From: Marinobacter salarius
GTDB lineage: Bacteria; Pseudomonadota; Gammaproteobacteria; Pseudomonadales; Oleiphilaceae
Direction of reading: 5' to 3'
Length of the DNA stretch: 64,000 nt
Assembly: GCF_032922745.1 (NCBI RefSeq)
Contig: NZ_CP136693.1
Coordinates: 1,178,001 to 1,242,000, forward strand
Part shown: positions 55,926 to 63,665 of the stretch, piece by piece
Numbering within the stretch: position 1 is the stretch's first letter
Layout of the letters: every line of letters starts with the position of its first letter
Program-made: the position numbers and the translations under genes
Notes under the pieces: model-generated
Seen by the model: the letters and a program-made list of their open reading frames with translations, nothing else
What the model was told of the DNA's origin: nothing
Databases searched by the model: none

Positions 55926-56174
55926 GTCTTTTCGTACTATTCTCAGTCACCGCAGACAAACTTTCCGAAAACGCCAAATGAAATAATGAACGCTCTCCGG
56001 GCTACGACTGTTCAGGTATTTTGAGTTAAGCTTTTCCCTCGGTAGTGATCAACCATTGAGCGACCTTTCCGCCGTATTTCCAGTTTTTACGCACCCACAT
56101 TGCGCCTGGTATGCCTTGGCGCAGACGGTAACCCGAAAAACCTGTTTTGATTGTGCCCTTACAGACAGCCTCAA

Positions 56175-56399
56175 GACTTTAAGTTGGACGTGCACACGCC
56201 GGTAACCGTAATGAAGCCGCGTGAGCGTGATCTCGCGGATCCTCATCGACAATGCCGATGAATCCCTTGCCACTTGGTATCGACAAGACGCCCGGGAAAA
56301 CTGCAAGACCGCACACGCCTGGCGTTCGCTGACTCCGTATCGCTTTTGCAGGTCAGCCACCAGTTGGCATTTACGAGGCGGTCTCAAAGCTAATGGCAT
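56175..56399 (-). pseudogene. IS3-type transposase OrfB fragment
   Basis: A minus-strand stretch reads MPLALRPPRKCQLVADLQKR, then YGVSERQACAVLQFSRAS and LHYGYRRVHVQLKV, the N-terminal quarter of an IS3-family OrfB before the integrase core. Family resemblance ends at 56175 and the remaining OrfB is absent. It starts a short distance inside the right boundary of the inserted IS110-type element and belongs to the same IS3 copy as the OrfA at 57752-58015. Confidence 0.78.
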
Positions 56400-56425
56400 G
56401 GTCCGCTCCAACCTTCCATAATTTT

Positions 56426-57758
56426 GGGAGGCACACGAACCGAGTAGAGCCGTCATGTCAAACAACAAGAATGTCGTTACTTTCGGAATCGATCTGGCCA
56501 AATCGCTTTTCCATGTTTGCGGTCTGGATGCTAACGGGAAACCAGTTGTAAGTAAGAAGCTAAGGCGAACACAAATCGTGACGTTTCTTTGCCAACCAGC
56601 CACCCTGTATCGTGACGATGGAGGCCTGTGCGGGCGCTCACTGGCTGGGGTGCAAACTCAAAGGATTGGGCTTCCAGGTTCGAATTCTACCAGCGCAGTA
56701 TGTGAAGCCCTTCGTCCAGAATCAGAAAAATGATGCCAACGACGCGCTGGCAATCGCTGAAGCCAGTCAGCGGCCATCGGTGAGACCGGCACCGATCAAG
56801 ACCCAATCCCAGTTGCACCTTCAGACTCTTCATCGGGTTCGAGATCGTTTGGTGAATCAGCGAACCCGCTTGATCAATCAAATGCGTGGGTTCTTGTTGG
56901 AGGAAGGCATCATTCTGCGCACCGGTGTCGGCAACTTCAAAAATCAACTTCCAGTCGTGTTAAGCGATCCGTCTGAGGAAATTTCGCCGGCAATGACTGC
57001 TTTGATAAATGAACTCTGGGATGAGCTGCTTGGCCTGGAGAGGCGCCTGAAATCAATTAACTCCCAGATAGAAGCTTGGGCTTCCCAGGACCAGGCAGCC
57101 CGAAGACTTCAATCTGTACCCGGCATCGGAGCTTTGTCTGCGACTGCTATCATCGCGGCAATTGGTAACGCGGCTCGATTCAATAAAGCTCGTGATTTTT
57201 CGGCCTGGCCTGGCTTGGGTTAGTTCCAAGGCAGCATTCGACGGGAGGCAAAACCACACTCGGCGGAATCAGTAAATCTGGTAACCCCTATATTAGACGT
57301 TTGCTGATACATGGCGCTCGCAGTTGTACGCTGCACCTGAACAGAGAAAAAGATCTGCTTGGCGTCTGGATTACCGACCTCGAACGACGAATGCCTTTTA
57401 ACAAGGTCGTTGTCGCTTTAGCCAACAAACTGGCTCGCATCGCTTGGGCAATTCTTACCCGGCCAGCCGCCACTTACGAACAGATGCAACCAACCAGACA
57501 AGCAAACTATTAAACCAATCCAACCCATTCAGAGTTTTGCGTTGGCATGAAAAGATGAACAAACAGTCGATCGGCATAGCGTAAATCCGGGACAAAAAAG
57601 CGGGCTCCGAGCCCTTACCAGCTATTTGGAAACGCTATGTGCGGATATTCATCGTGGCCTTGGCGCCAAAAGCGCCTGACTCATGAGAGGCCGGATACAT
57701 TTTTGCGAACTGTCACTGATCATCGGTCGTGCCTTGCAAAAAGGGAGCGGATCATACA
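56426..57758 (+). mobile_element. IS110-type element inserted into an IS3-type element
   Basis: The IS3 OrfA frame ends near 57757, and its last codons resume at about 56425 on the other side (minus-strand KLWKVGADHAISFETAS, stop at 56371). The material between therefore interrupts OrfA and contains the IS110-type transposase. Boundaries are estimated to a few bases from the broken OrfA reading. No target duplication is evident, as usual for this family. Confidence 0.72.
56455..57513 (+). pseudogene. IS110-type transposase, frameshifted
   Basis: The N-terminal part (NVVTFGIDLAKSLFHVCGLD, with the DEDD-type first aspartate) runs in one frame to about 56600. The middle (CIVTMEACAGAHWLG, NDANDALAIAEASQRP, TLHRVRDRLVNQRTRLINQ, SVPGIGALSATAIIAAIG) is in a second frame and hits a stop at 57221. 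The end (GGISKSGNPYIRRLLIHGAR, AWAILTR) is in a third reading. At least two single-base shifts are needed, so it is almost certainly inactive. The full protein would have been about 345 residues. Confidence 0.88.
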
Positions 57759-58015
57759 TTTTTTGCCACCCCGTCCTGAAGCATGGCCTTATCCAGGCTC
57801 AGATCAGCCACCAGCTTCTTGAGGCGCTGATTTTCTTCTTCCAGCTGTTTGAGGCGTTTCAGCTCGGATGGCCCCAGGCCGCCGTACTTCTTACGCCAGT
57901 AAAAAGTGGCGTCGGAGACGCCCATCTTCCGACAGACTTCCGGGACCGGTGTACCCAATTCGGCTTGTTTCAAGGCGAAGGCTATCTGCTCTTCGGTGTA
58001 ACGGGATCGCTTCAT
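57752..58015 (-). pseudogene. IS3-type transposase OrfA (3' end interrupted)
   Basis: An 87-residue frame with the IS3 OrfA signature: MKRSRYTEEQIAFALKQAE, PEVCRKMGVSDATFYWRKKY and the leucine-zipper-like ELKRLKQLEEENQRLKKLVA. Its last codons come from the IS110-type insertion, and the native C-terminus lies at 56425-56371. The upstream 80 bp leads to the IS end near 58092 (minus-strand TGACCCTACCCCAGAATT). Confidence 0.82.
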
Positions 58016-58494
58016 GGCATGATCTCCTGCTCAAGGCTCTATCATGCCGGATTTTCCAGTTTTAAATGGACCTAAATTCTGGGGTAGGGTCACCAGCCCT
58101 CTCGCTGGAGTTGGATGCTTTAAGCAACAGCTTTTGCCATTACCGTTTTGGGCAACGTCCAGAACTTCACCCCCAGAATTCTCAGATCCAGTTTTGTTAC
58201 CAATTTGGTGCAGGTAACAACGGTTGTGTTACTTCATGTAGCAACCTGGAGCCGACTGCCATTGATGCCGCGCGGCAACTCCCTCTGAAAGTTTCCATGG
58301 AAGGCCAGCACATAAATTACTCTATAACATTGTATTTATTGTGATTTATCAAGATTCACCATGTAAAACCTTTTAAACCATATGTTATATGGCACGGGAT
58401 GTGCAGATTTTTGGTTGGCATCCCTCACACTCCACCGAGAGTGAGGAAACAGATTCTTTAGTTACGTTACTGAAAACAACAACGAGGACTTACC
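58016..58494. other. IS3 end and intergenic region before the MFS gene
   Basis: From right of OrfA to 58092 is the IS3-type leader and terminal repeat. A second, inverted copy of the end core CCCCAGAATT lies at 58171-58180 (the first is AATTCTGGGG, 58075-58084), perhaps the scar of another element. The rest, to 58494, is AT-rich and should hold the promoter of the MFS gene, including a short palindrome at 58378-58392. No gene is seen. Confidence 0.5.
58378..58392. promoter_or_regulatory. Palindrome upstream of the MFS gene
   Basis: CCATAT GTT ATATGG is a perfect six-base dyad with a three-base centre, about 100 bases before the GTG start of the transporter. It shares the CATAT...ATATG pattern with the dyad in front of the P450 gene. 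It is a candidate operator for the nearby GntR/FCD regulator. Confidence 0.4.
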
Positions 58495-59709
58495 GTGAAA
58501 ATATTGCGAAACTCAATGCCGGAAAGCTGGTCATTGGTCTTTTCTGCTTTCGCCGCCGCCTATGGTGTGGGTTTGATTGCGCTGCTAGCTCTGCCGTTTC
58601 TTATTAGCGCAATCATCAGTGATCTAGGTCTCAATGAAGCTCAAGCTGGCTACTTAATGTCTGCTGAGTTCCTATTTATGATGCTTGCTTCTCTTGCTGT
58701 TGCCCCTTTCATGGGTCGGGCGCCTCGTCGAACTTTGGCTCTTTCAGGCGCTTTTGTAGCCATCCTGGCAAACATTGCTTCCGCCATGGTTGTTGATGTG
58801 ACAACGTTGGCTGCCCTGCGTTGTGCGGCTGGTGCAGGGGCGGGCTTGGGATTAGCTTGTGGCAACGCTTGTGTGTCCAGCGCACGAGATCCGGACAATG
58901 TCGCCGGCCACATGAACATACTGTTTGTGGCTCTGATGATTGTGGTAATGATTGTTTTCGCCCGCACCATGGCTAGCGCCGGCCTCTCAGGGCTTTACTA
59001 TTCCTTGGCCATCACTCAGGCAGTTATGGTCCTTTTCATCTTTAAGATGCCCCAACGGGCTACCACTACTGTGACACTCCAACAGGCCTCTTCTGCTAGA
59101 CCGAACAGCACACTGCTCTCTCCCGTGGGGATACTTATGATGCTGGCTACTCTCCTTTTTTCCCTTCGTGACACTATGGGTTGGGCTTTCTCTGAGCAGG
59201 TAGGTATTCGTGTCGGCTACGACGGTGAAACATTGGGGCTGCTCTTTTCACTCCAAGCATTTGTTGGGCTAGGCGGTCCATTGTTGGTCGCGCTGATAGG
59301 TAACCGTTTTGGACTGAGCAAGCCAGTAATCATTGGCATCTTGCTGTGCGGCGCCTCGAGCTTGTTCTATGTGCTGGGTGAAAACTCCATCGCCATGTAC
59401 ACGACTGGCGTCATGATGATTGCTTTCACCTATTTCTACACGCTGGCGTACCTCACGTCCTTGGCTGCTTCGCTGGATCGTGAGGGCAGAGTGGTTGCAG
59501 CTTGCGGCAGCTTCCTGACCCTTGGCATTGCTGCGGGGCCCGGCGTCTCAGGAACCTTGATCGCAATCGGAGGATACGAGTTAACTGGCTGGGCTATAGC
59601 GGTCGCCGTGATTCTCACACTGTTGGCTGTAGCTGGTCCTTTGCGGAAAGCAGAAGAGCGCCGACAGGCCGAGCTTCTCGAGGTCAGTCGAGCGGCGAGC
59701 GCTGCCTGA
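58495..59709 (+). CDS. MFS transporter
   Basis: A 404-residue membrane protein with about twelve helices in two six-helix halves. The loop between helices two and three carries PFMGRAPRRTLAL, a variant of the MFS G-x-x-x-D-R-x-G-R-R motif. The start is GTG, with GAGG upstream. It lies between the IS remains and the P450 operon, in the same direction, and is followed by a hairpin at 59718-59749. It probably imports the operon's substrate, although export cannot be excluded. Confidence 0.85.
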   Translation: MKILRNSMPESWSLVFSAFAAAYGVGLIALLALPFLISAIISDLGLNEAQAGYLMSAEFLFMMLASLAVAPFMGRAPRRTLALSGAFVAILANIASAMVVDVTTLAALRCAAGAGAGLGLACGNACVSSARDPDNVAGHMNILFVALMIVVMIVFARTMASAGLSGLYYSLAITQAVMVLFIFKMPQRATTTVTLQQASSARPNSTLLSPVGILMMLATLLFSLRDTMGWAFSEQVGIRVGYDGETLGLLFSLQAFVGLGGPLLVALIGNRFGLSKPVIIGILLCGASSLFYVLGENSIAMYTTGVMMIAFTYFYTLAYLTSLAASLDREGRVVAACGSFLTLGIAAGPGVSGTLIAIGGYELTGWAIAVAVILTLLAVAGPLRKAEERRQAELLEVSRAASAA

Positions 59710-59717
59710 TGGAAGTT

Positions 59718-59749
59718 CCGCATCGGAGTCAAAATGGGCTCCGATGCGG
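59718..59749 (+). terminator. Hairpin after the MFS gene
   Basis: CCGCATCGGAG (59718-59728) is exactly complementary to CTCCGATGCGG (59739-59749), an 11-pair stem with a 10-base loop, starting eight bases after the transporter stop. No direct U tract follows, so termination may be partial, but the stem separates the transporter from the P450 operon promoter. Confidence 0.5.
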
Positions 59750-59790
59750 GATTCAATGCTTGTGATTGACCCATATTATTTTTAATTTAC

Positions 59791-59821
59791 AAAACATATA
59801 AAATCAGTTTTAATATGTTTT
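59791..59821. promoter_or_regulatory. Inverted repeat upstream of the P450 operon
   Basis: AAAACATAT (59791-59799) is mirrored exactly by ATATGTTTT (59813-59821) with 13 bases between. It lies 65 bp before the P450 start in an AT-rich stretch with promoter-like composition. It resembles the CCATAT/ATATGG dyad before the transporter and is a candidate operator shared by both units. Confidence 0.5.
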
Positions 59822-59885
59822 ACGTCAGAAATTTCAAAGCAACTGCGTCCAGATGTCGGACGAGCAGGGATAACAAGAGGTGTTT

Positions 59886-61106
59886 ATGTCCAAACTAAAT
59901 GTTGAACCAGCCGACCAGGCCTCTTACTTGGATGTGTCCGATCCAAATTTCTCGATCCGCTCGGAAGAGGTTCAAGAAGCTCGGGAAAAGAATTGGTACG
60001 CGCGTACGCCATACGGCATTGCGGTTCTGCGATACGACGACGTTAACACCTTGGTCAGAGACCGTCGCCTGCGTCAGGGAAGCTACGCGTGGCCGGCACA
60101 CAATGATGCCCATGGAAGCTTTTCCGATTGGTGGATGCGCATGCTTCTAAGCAAAGAGGGCGCTGACCACTCGCGGCTTCGTCGCCTGGCTAATCCTGCT
60201 TTCGCTCCGAAGCTCGTAAAGAAAATGACTCCCGATTTCCACGAGATCGCTGATGAACTCATCGCTGATTTCATTGAGGAGGGTGAATGCGACTTTGTTG
60301 CACAGTTCTCTGAGCCCTATGCAACCCAGGTCATCTGCCTACTTTTGGGGCTGCCTCGGAGCGAGTGGAAAAATTTGGCCGAGCTTGCCTCAGAGATGGG
60401 TCTGGCTCTTGGTGTTACGTTCAAGCGTGATGAAGCGCGAATTAACGATGCCACTGACAAGCTCTTCGAGTATGCAAAGACCGTGGTCGAAAACATTAAG
60501 AAAGAAGGTCTCGACGACGACTTCTTGAGCAGTTTGGTAAGAGCAAATCAGGACGATAGCGAAGCACTGAGTGATCAGGAGCTTCTGGACATGATCGTGC
60601 TTGCGATTTTCGGCGGTATCGACACGACTCGCAATCAGATTGCTCTGGCAATGGACATGTTCATTCAGCACCCGGACCAATGGAAACTACTTGGCGAGCA
60701 GCCGGATCTTGCCAGAGCGGCAGTAGAAGAAGTGATGCGTGTGCGTCCTACCGTAACCTGGGTCACCCGTGAGGCTCTGGAAGACTTTAATTATAAAGGT
60801 CTCGAAATTAAGCAGGGCACAACCGTGCATCTGTTCAGTCAATCAGCCGGCACTGATCCGAGAGCATTCGGCGATTCAGAGTTCGATATAACTGCAAAGC
60901 GTTGCCCCCACTTCGGTTTTGGTGCTGGCGCGCACCTTTGTATTGGGCATTTCATCGCCCGTGGGGATATGACGGTGGCCCTGAGCAAGCTAGCTCCACG
61001 CCTTCTTGATCCAGAGTATGCGGGGTCCCCCGAGTGGTTGCCGGACAGCGGCAATACCGGCCCACTTAGCCTCCCGATTCGCTTTCAGGTTGGGGGAGAA
61101 GCATGA
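59886..61106 (+). CDS. Cytochrome P450 (bacterial class, three-component)
   Basis: A 406-residue soluble P450. The I-helix reads FGGIDTTRN (near 241), the ExxR motif is in EEVMRVRP (near 280), and the haem-binding loop is FGFGAGAHLCIGH with cysteine about 352. It should insert one oxygen atom into an organic substrate, or cause N- or O-dealkylation, using electrons from the flavodoxin and reductase encoded directly downstream. ATG 59886 is chosen, with AAGAGG upstream. It overlaps the reductase by four bases. The substrate is unknown; similar gene sets act on nitramines, cyclic amines and terpenoids. Confidence 0.93.
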   Translation: MSKLNVEPADQASYLDVSDPNFSIRSEEVQEAREKNWYARTPYGIAVLRYDDVNTLVRDRRLRQGSYAWPAHNDAHGSFSDWWMRMLLSKEGADHSRLRRLANPAFAPKLVKKMTPDFHEIADELIADFIEEGECDFVAQFSEPYATQVICLLLGLPRSEWKNLAELASEMGLALGVTFKRDEARINDATDKLFEYAKTVVENIKKEGLDDDFLSSLVRANQDDSEALSDQELLDMIVLAIFGGIDTTRNQIALAMDMFIQHPDQWKLLGEQPDLARAAVEEVMRVRPTVTWVTREALEDFNYKGLEIKQGTTVHLFSQSAGTDPRAFGDSEFDITAKRCPHFGFGAGAHLCIGHFIARGDMTVALSKLAPRLLDPEYAGSPEWLPDSGNTGPLSLPIRFQVGGEA

Positions 61107-62362
61107 AAATCCCATCGGTCGCGATTGTCGGTGCGGGGCCGTCCGGTTGTTACTTGGCGCAAGCCCTGCGGAAGCAGTGGACTGACGCTCGGATCGATAT
61201 CATTGATCGCCTGCCGGTTCCCTATGGTTTAGTCCGTTACGGCGTAGCACCGGATCATGTAGGAACCAAAGCAGTGACTCGGCAATTTGAGCGGCTCTTC
61301 GAGCGTGACGGTATCGACTTTTACGGCAATGTAACGATAGGTCGAGACTTGAGCCTGGATGATCTGCGAAAGGCCTACGATGTTGTGGTTCTCGCCACGG
61401 GTTTATCTAAGGATCGTTTACTTGGAATTCCTGGTGATTCACTGCCGGGAATTTATGGAGCAGGGGCTGTAACCCGCAGATTTAATGATCATCCCGATGA
61501 AGATGAGCTGACGCTCGATCTCGGCCAGCGTACCGTGATAATCGGCCAGGGAAATGTCGGCATTGACGTGCTCAGGTTGCTGAGCAAACCCATAGAGGCC
61601 TTCGAGGGTTCTGAGCTCTCACAGGCAGCGTTCGATGCCTGCCGAAAATACCCTCTCCAACGTATTGATATTGTCGGTCGCTCCCAGGCAGCGGAAGCTA
61701 AATGTGACGCGGCCATGGTGCGGGAGCTGGGCCAGCTTGATGGCATCTCTTTTCACTTCGCTGAAATGCTGCCCGAACCCGGGGTCGCAGACTCCAAGGA
61801 TGCCCGCCTTCGATTGGAGGCCTTCCACGAGTTGGCTGCCCGCAAATCCCTAGACAACGATTGTTGCGAAGTTCACTTCCACTTCGGTTGGACGCCCGAG
61901 CAGGTGTCCGGCGAATCACGTGTTGCCGCAGTTACCTTTCAGGGTGACAAAGGCTCGCTAAAGCTGCCTGCGGACAGCGTAATTACGGCCATCGGCTTTA
62001 CCAATGAAGGCTCGGACACCTCCGAAGCTTGGGAACCCGATAAGGAAGGAAGAATCGATGTGGGCCTCTACTGCACCGGCTGGTTTCGCCGCGGACCCCG
62101 TGGAACCATTCCCGAAAATCGACAGGATGCCCGCGTCGTAGCCGCCACCATTATTGCGGACAGCGACAAGATTAAGTTTGGGCGAGCAGGATTCTCAGAG
62201 CTCCCGAGAGACGTCGTCGATAGGGCTACAGACTTTGTTGGTTGGAAACACATCCAGAAGGTCGAAACAGCAGAGGCGCCGGCGGACCGAAGCAGTCGGC
62301 GCATTTCTAACTTGGCGAGGCTGCTTCAGATCGCCAAAGACAATTCCATGGGAGAAAACTGA
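61103..62362 (+). CDS. Adrenodoxin-reductase-like FAD/NADPH oxidoreductase
   Basis: A 419-residue flavoprotein. The FAD motif is at the N-terminus (VAIVGAGPSGCYLAQAL), the NADP-binding motif follows at about 150 (VIIGQGNVGIDVLRLL), and the C-terminal YCTGWFRRGPRGTIPENR is diagnostic for adrenodoxin-reductase/FprA-type enzymes. It should pass electrons from NADPH to the flavodoxin encoded next. This reductase class also occurs as XplB, the partner of the flavodoxin-P450 XplA. The ATG overlaps the P450 stop (ATGA), and the flavodoxin starts one base after its own stop. Confidence 0.92.
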   Translation: MKIPSVAIVGAGPSGCYLAQALRKQWTDARIDIIDRLPVPYGLVRYGVAPDHVGTKAVTRQFERLFERDGIDFYGNVTIGRDLSLDDLRKAYDVVVLATGLSKDRLLGIPGDSLPGIYGAGAVTRRFNDHPDEDELTLDLGQRTVIIGQGNVGIDVLRLLSKPIEAFEGSELSQAAFDACRKYPLQRIDIVGRSQAAEAKCDAAMVRELGQLDGISFHFAEMLPEPGVADSKDARLRLEAFHELAARKSLDNDCCEVHFHFGWTPEQVSGESRVAAVTFQGDKGSLKLPADSVITAIGFTNEGSDTSEAWEPDKEGRIDVGLYCTGWFRRGPRGTIPENRQDARVVAATIIADSDKIKFGRAGFSELPRDVVDRATDFVGWKHIQKVETAEAPADRSSRRISNLARLLQIAKDNSMGEN

Positions 62363-62363
62363 T

Positions 62364-62816
62364 ATGACCATCCATGTAATTTATGGCACCGAGACTGGAA
62401 ATTCGGAAATGGTCGCCGATGACCTGGTTGAAGCTCTCGAAGGCGAAACAGAGGCTTTTGCTCACGATATGGCGGACTTCGACATCGCCGAGGTGGACGC
62501 CGACGATTTCGTGATCGTTATTAGCTCGACTTACGGTGAGGGTGAGCTGCCTAACTCCGCCCAACCTTTTTTTGACAAGTTGGAGCAGCAGGCTCCCGAT
62601 CTCTCAGATCTGACGTTTGCCACTTTCGGGTTAGGTGACAGCTTCTACGAGACCTTCAATCAAGGCAGCCAGATTATTGCAGACAAGCTTCGTGAGCTGG
62701 GCGCCACCGAAATTGGCGAGCGAGGAGTTCATGACGCATCCAGCGGCGAACTCCCTGGCGACGTGGCTTTGGATTGGCTCAAGAGTGTGTTGGAAAGCCA
62801 GAGGATGGCCTCATGA
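62364..62816 (+). CDS. Flavodoxin
   Basis: A 150-residue FMN protein. The phosphate loop is IYGTETGNSEMVADDL (about residues 5-20), the isoalloxazine loops are SSTYGEGELPNSAQPF and FGLGDSFYETFNQG. It should be the one- or two-electron carrier between the FAD reductase and the P450, in place of the more usual ferredoxin. ATG 62364 begins one base after the reductase stop. Upstream in-frame sequence belongs to the reductase and was excluded. The stop overlaps the amidotransferase start. Confidence 0.93.
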   Translation: MTIHVIYGTETGNSEMVADDLVEALEGETEAFAHDMADFDIAEVDADDFVIVISSTYGEGELPNSAQPFFDKLEQQAPDLSDLTFATFGLGDSFYETFNQGSQIIADKLRELGATEIGERGVHDASSGELPGDVALDWLKSVLESQRMAS

Positions 62817-63631
62817 CCGTCCTTCGCCTGTGCATCCTCGAAAACGGCCTCGTACCCGAGCCTTTAAAGGAGAGCTTTGTCAGTTACCCCAAGATGATTC
62901 GTGACTGGCTTTCACCCCAGCTACCTGAGGCTGAGTTTTACACGGTATCAGTGGTGTCCGGGGACTCGCTTCCAGAACCAGCGGCCTTCGACGGTTATTT
63001 GCTTACGGGGTCCAAGCATAGCGTGCGCGAAGAAGCCGATTGGATGCAGGCGGAAATCGATTTCCTTCGCAGGGCTAAAGAGCTCGAGCGCCCATTGTTT
63101 GGCATTTGTTTCGGTCATCAACTCATGGCCGACGCCTTTGGTGGGCGTACCGAACAGGCTCCTCAGGGTTGGGGGTTAGGGACACAAAACTATGTCTCAG
63201 CCGGCCCGAACGTGGAGGGTGCTGGCGATGTACTCGCTTTTCATCAGGATCAAGTGAAGACATCGCCCGCACAGGTCGAAGTATTAGCGGGTACTGGTCA
63301 CTGTCCTAACGGAGTATTTGCCTACCCTTTCCCGGCTCTTTCTGTTCAGTATCACCCTGAATTTACACCGGACTATGTAGAAGCCCTGCTGAACCTTTTT
63401 GGGGGCAAATTGTTCGAGGAGTCTAGGGCGCAGGATGCGCGCGAAGGGCTGAAAAAAGCCGCGCTTGCGAATAGCGAGGTTGCCGCATGGGCTGCGCGAT
63501 TCTTTCGTAATCATGGCCCAGAAACAAACCGGTCTCGCAGTGGATCAGCTCAGGTTCATCAATCTGAGCCCCACAACACATCCTGGCGAGAAAACTCGCC
63601 TAAAACAAAAAACCCAAACGAATGCCAATGA
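62813..63631 (+). CDS. Class I glutamine amidotransferase-like hydrolase
   Basis: A 272-residue protein with the class I triad: cysteine 99 in FGICFGHQLMADAFGG, histidine about 181 and glutamate about 183 in QYHPEF. There is no synthase domain fused or encoded nearby. Free-standing members of this group act with glutamine synthetase-like partners, for example in aniline conversion, or hydrolyse gamma-glutamyl bonds as PuuD does with a different fold detail. The C-terminal 40 residues are polar and probably disordered. The ATG overlaps the flavodoxin stop, so it is part of the same operon. Confidence 0.88.
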   Translation: MTVLRLCILENGLVPEPLKESFVSYPKMIRDWLSPQLPEAEFYTVSVVSGDSLPEPAAFDGYLLTGSKHSVREEADWMQAEIDFLRRAKELERPLFGICFGHQLMADAFGGRTEQAPQGWGLGTQNYVSAGPNVEGAGDVLAFHQDQVKTSPAQVEVLAGTGHCPNGVFAYPFPALSVQYHPEFTPDYVEALLNLFGGKLFEESRAQDAREGLKKAALANSEVAAWAARFFRNHGPETNRSRSGSAQVHQSEPHNTSWRENSPKTKNPNECQ

Positions 63632-63665
63632 GTCCCTCGGGCAAATTTGGCGACAGGAGCAAGAA

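Noticed and set aside
56049..56603. One 184-residue minus-strand gene
   Set aside because: Only its middle matches IS3 OrfB. Its N-terminal third is antisense to the IS110-type transposase and its end is unrelated, so it is a fusion of fragments, not a gene.
59886..62816. Calling the operon xplAB-type explosive degradation
   Set aside because: The similarity is in domain set and reductase class only. The P450 and flavodoxin are separate proteins here, and no substrate-specific residue can be read, so a nitramine substrate is not claimed.
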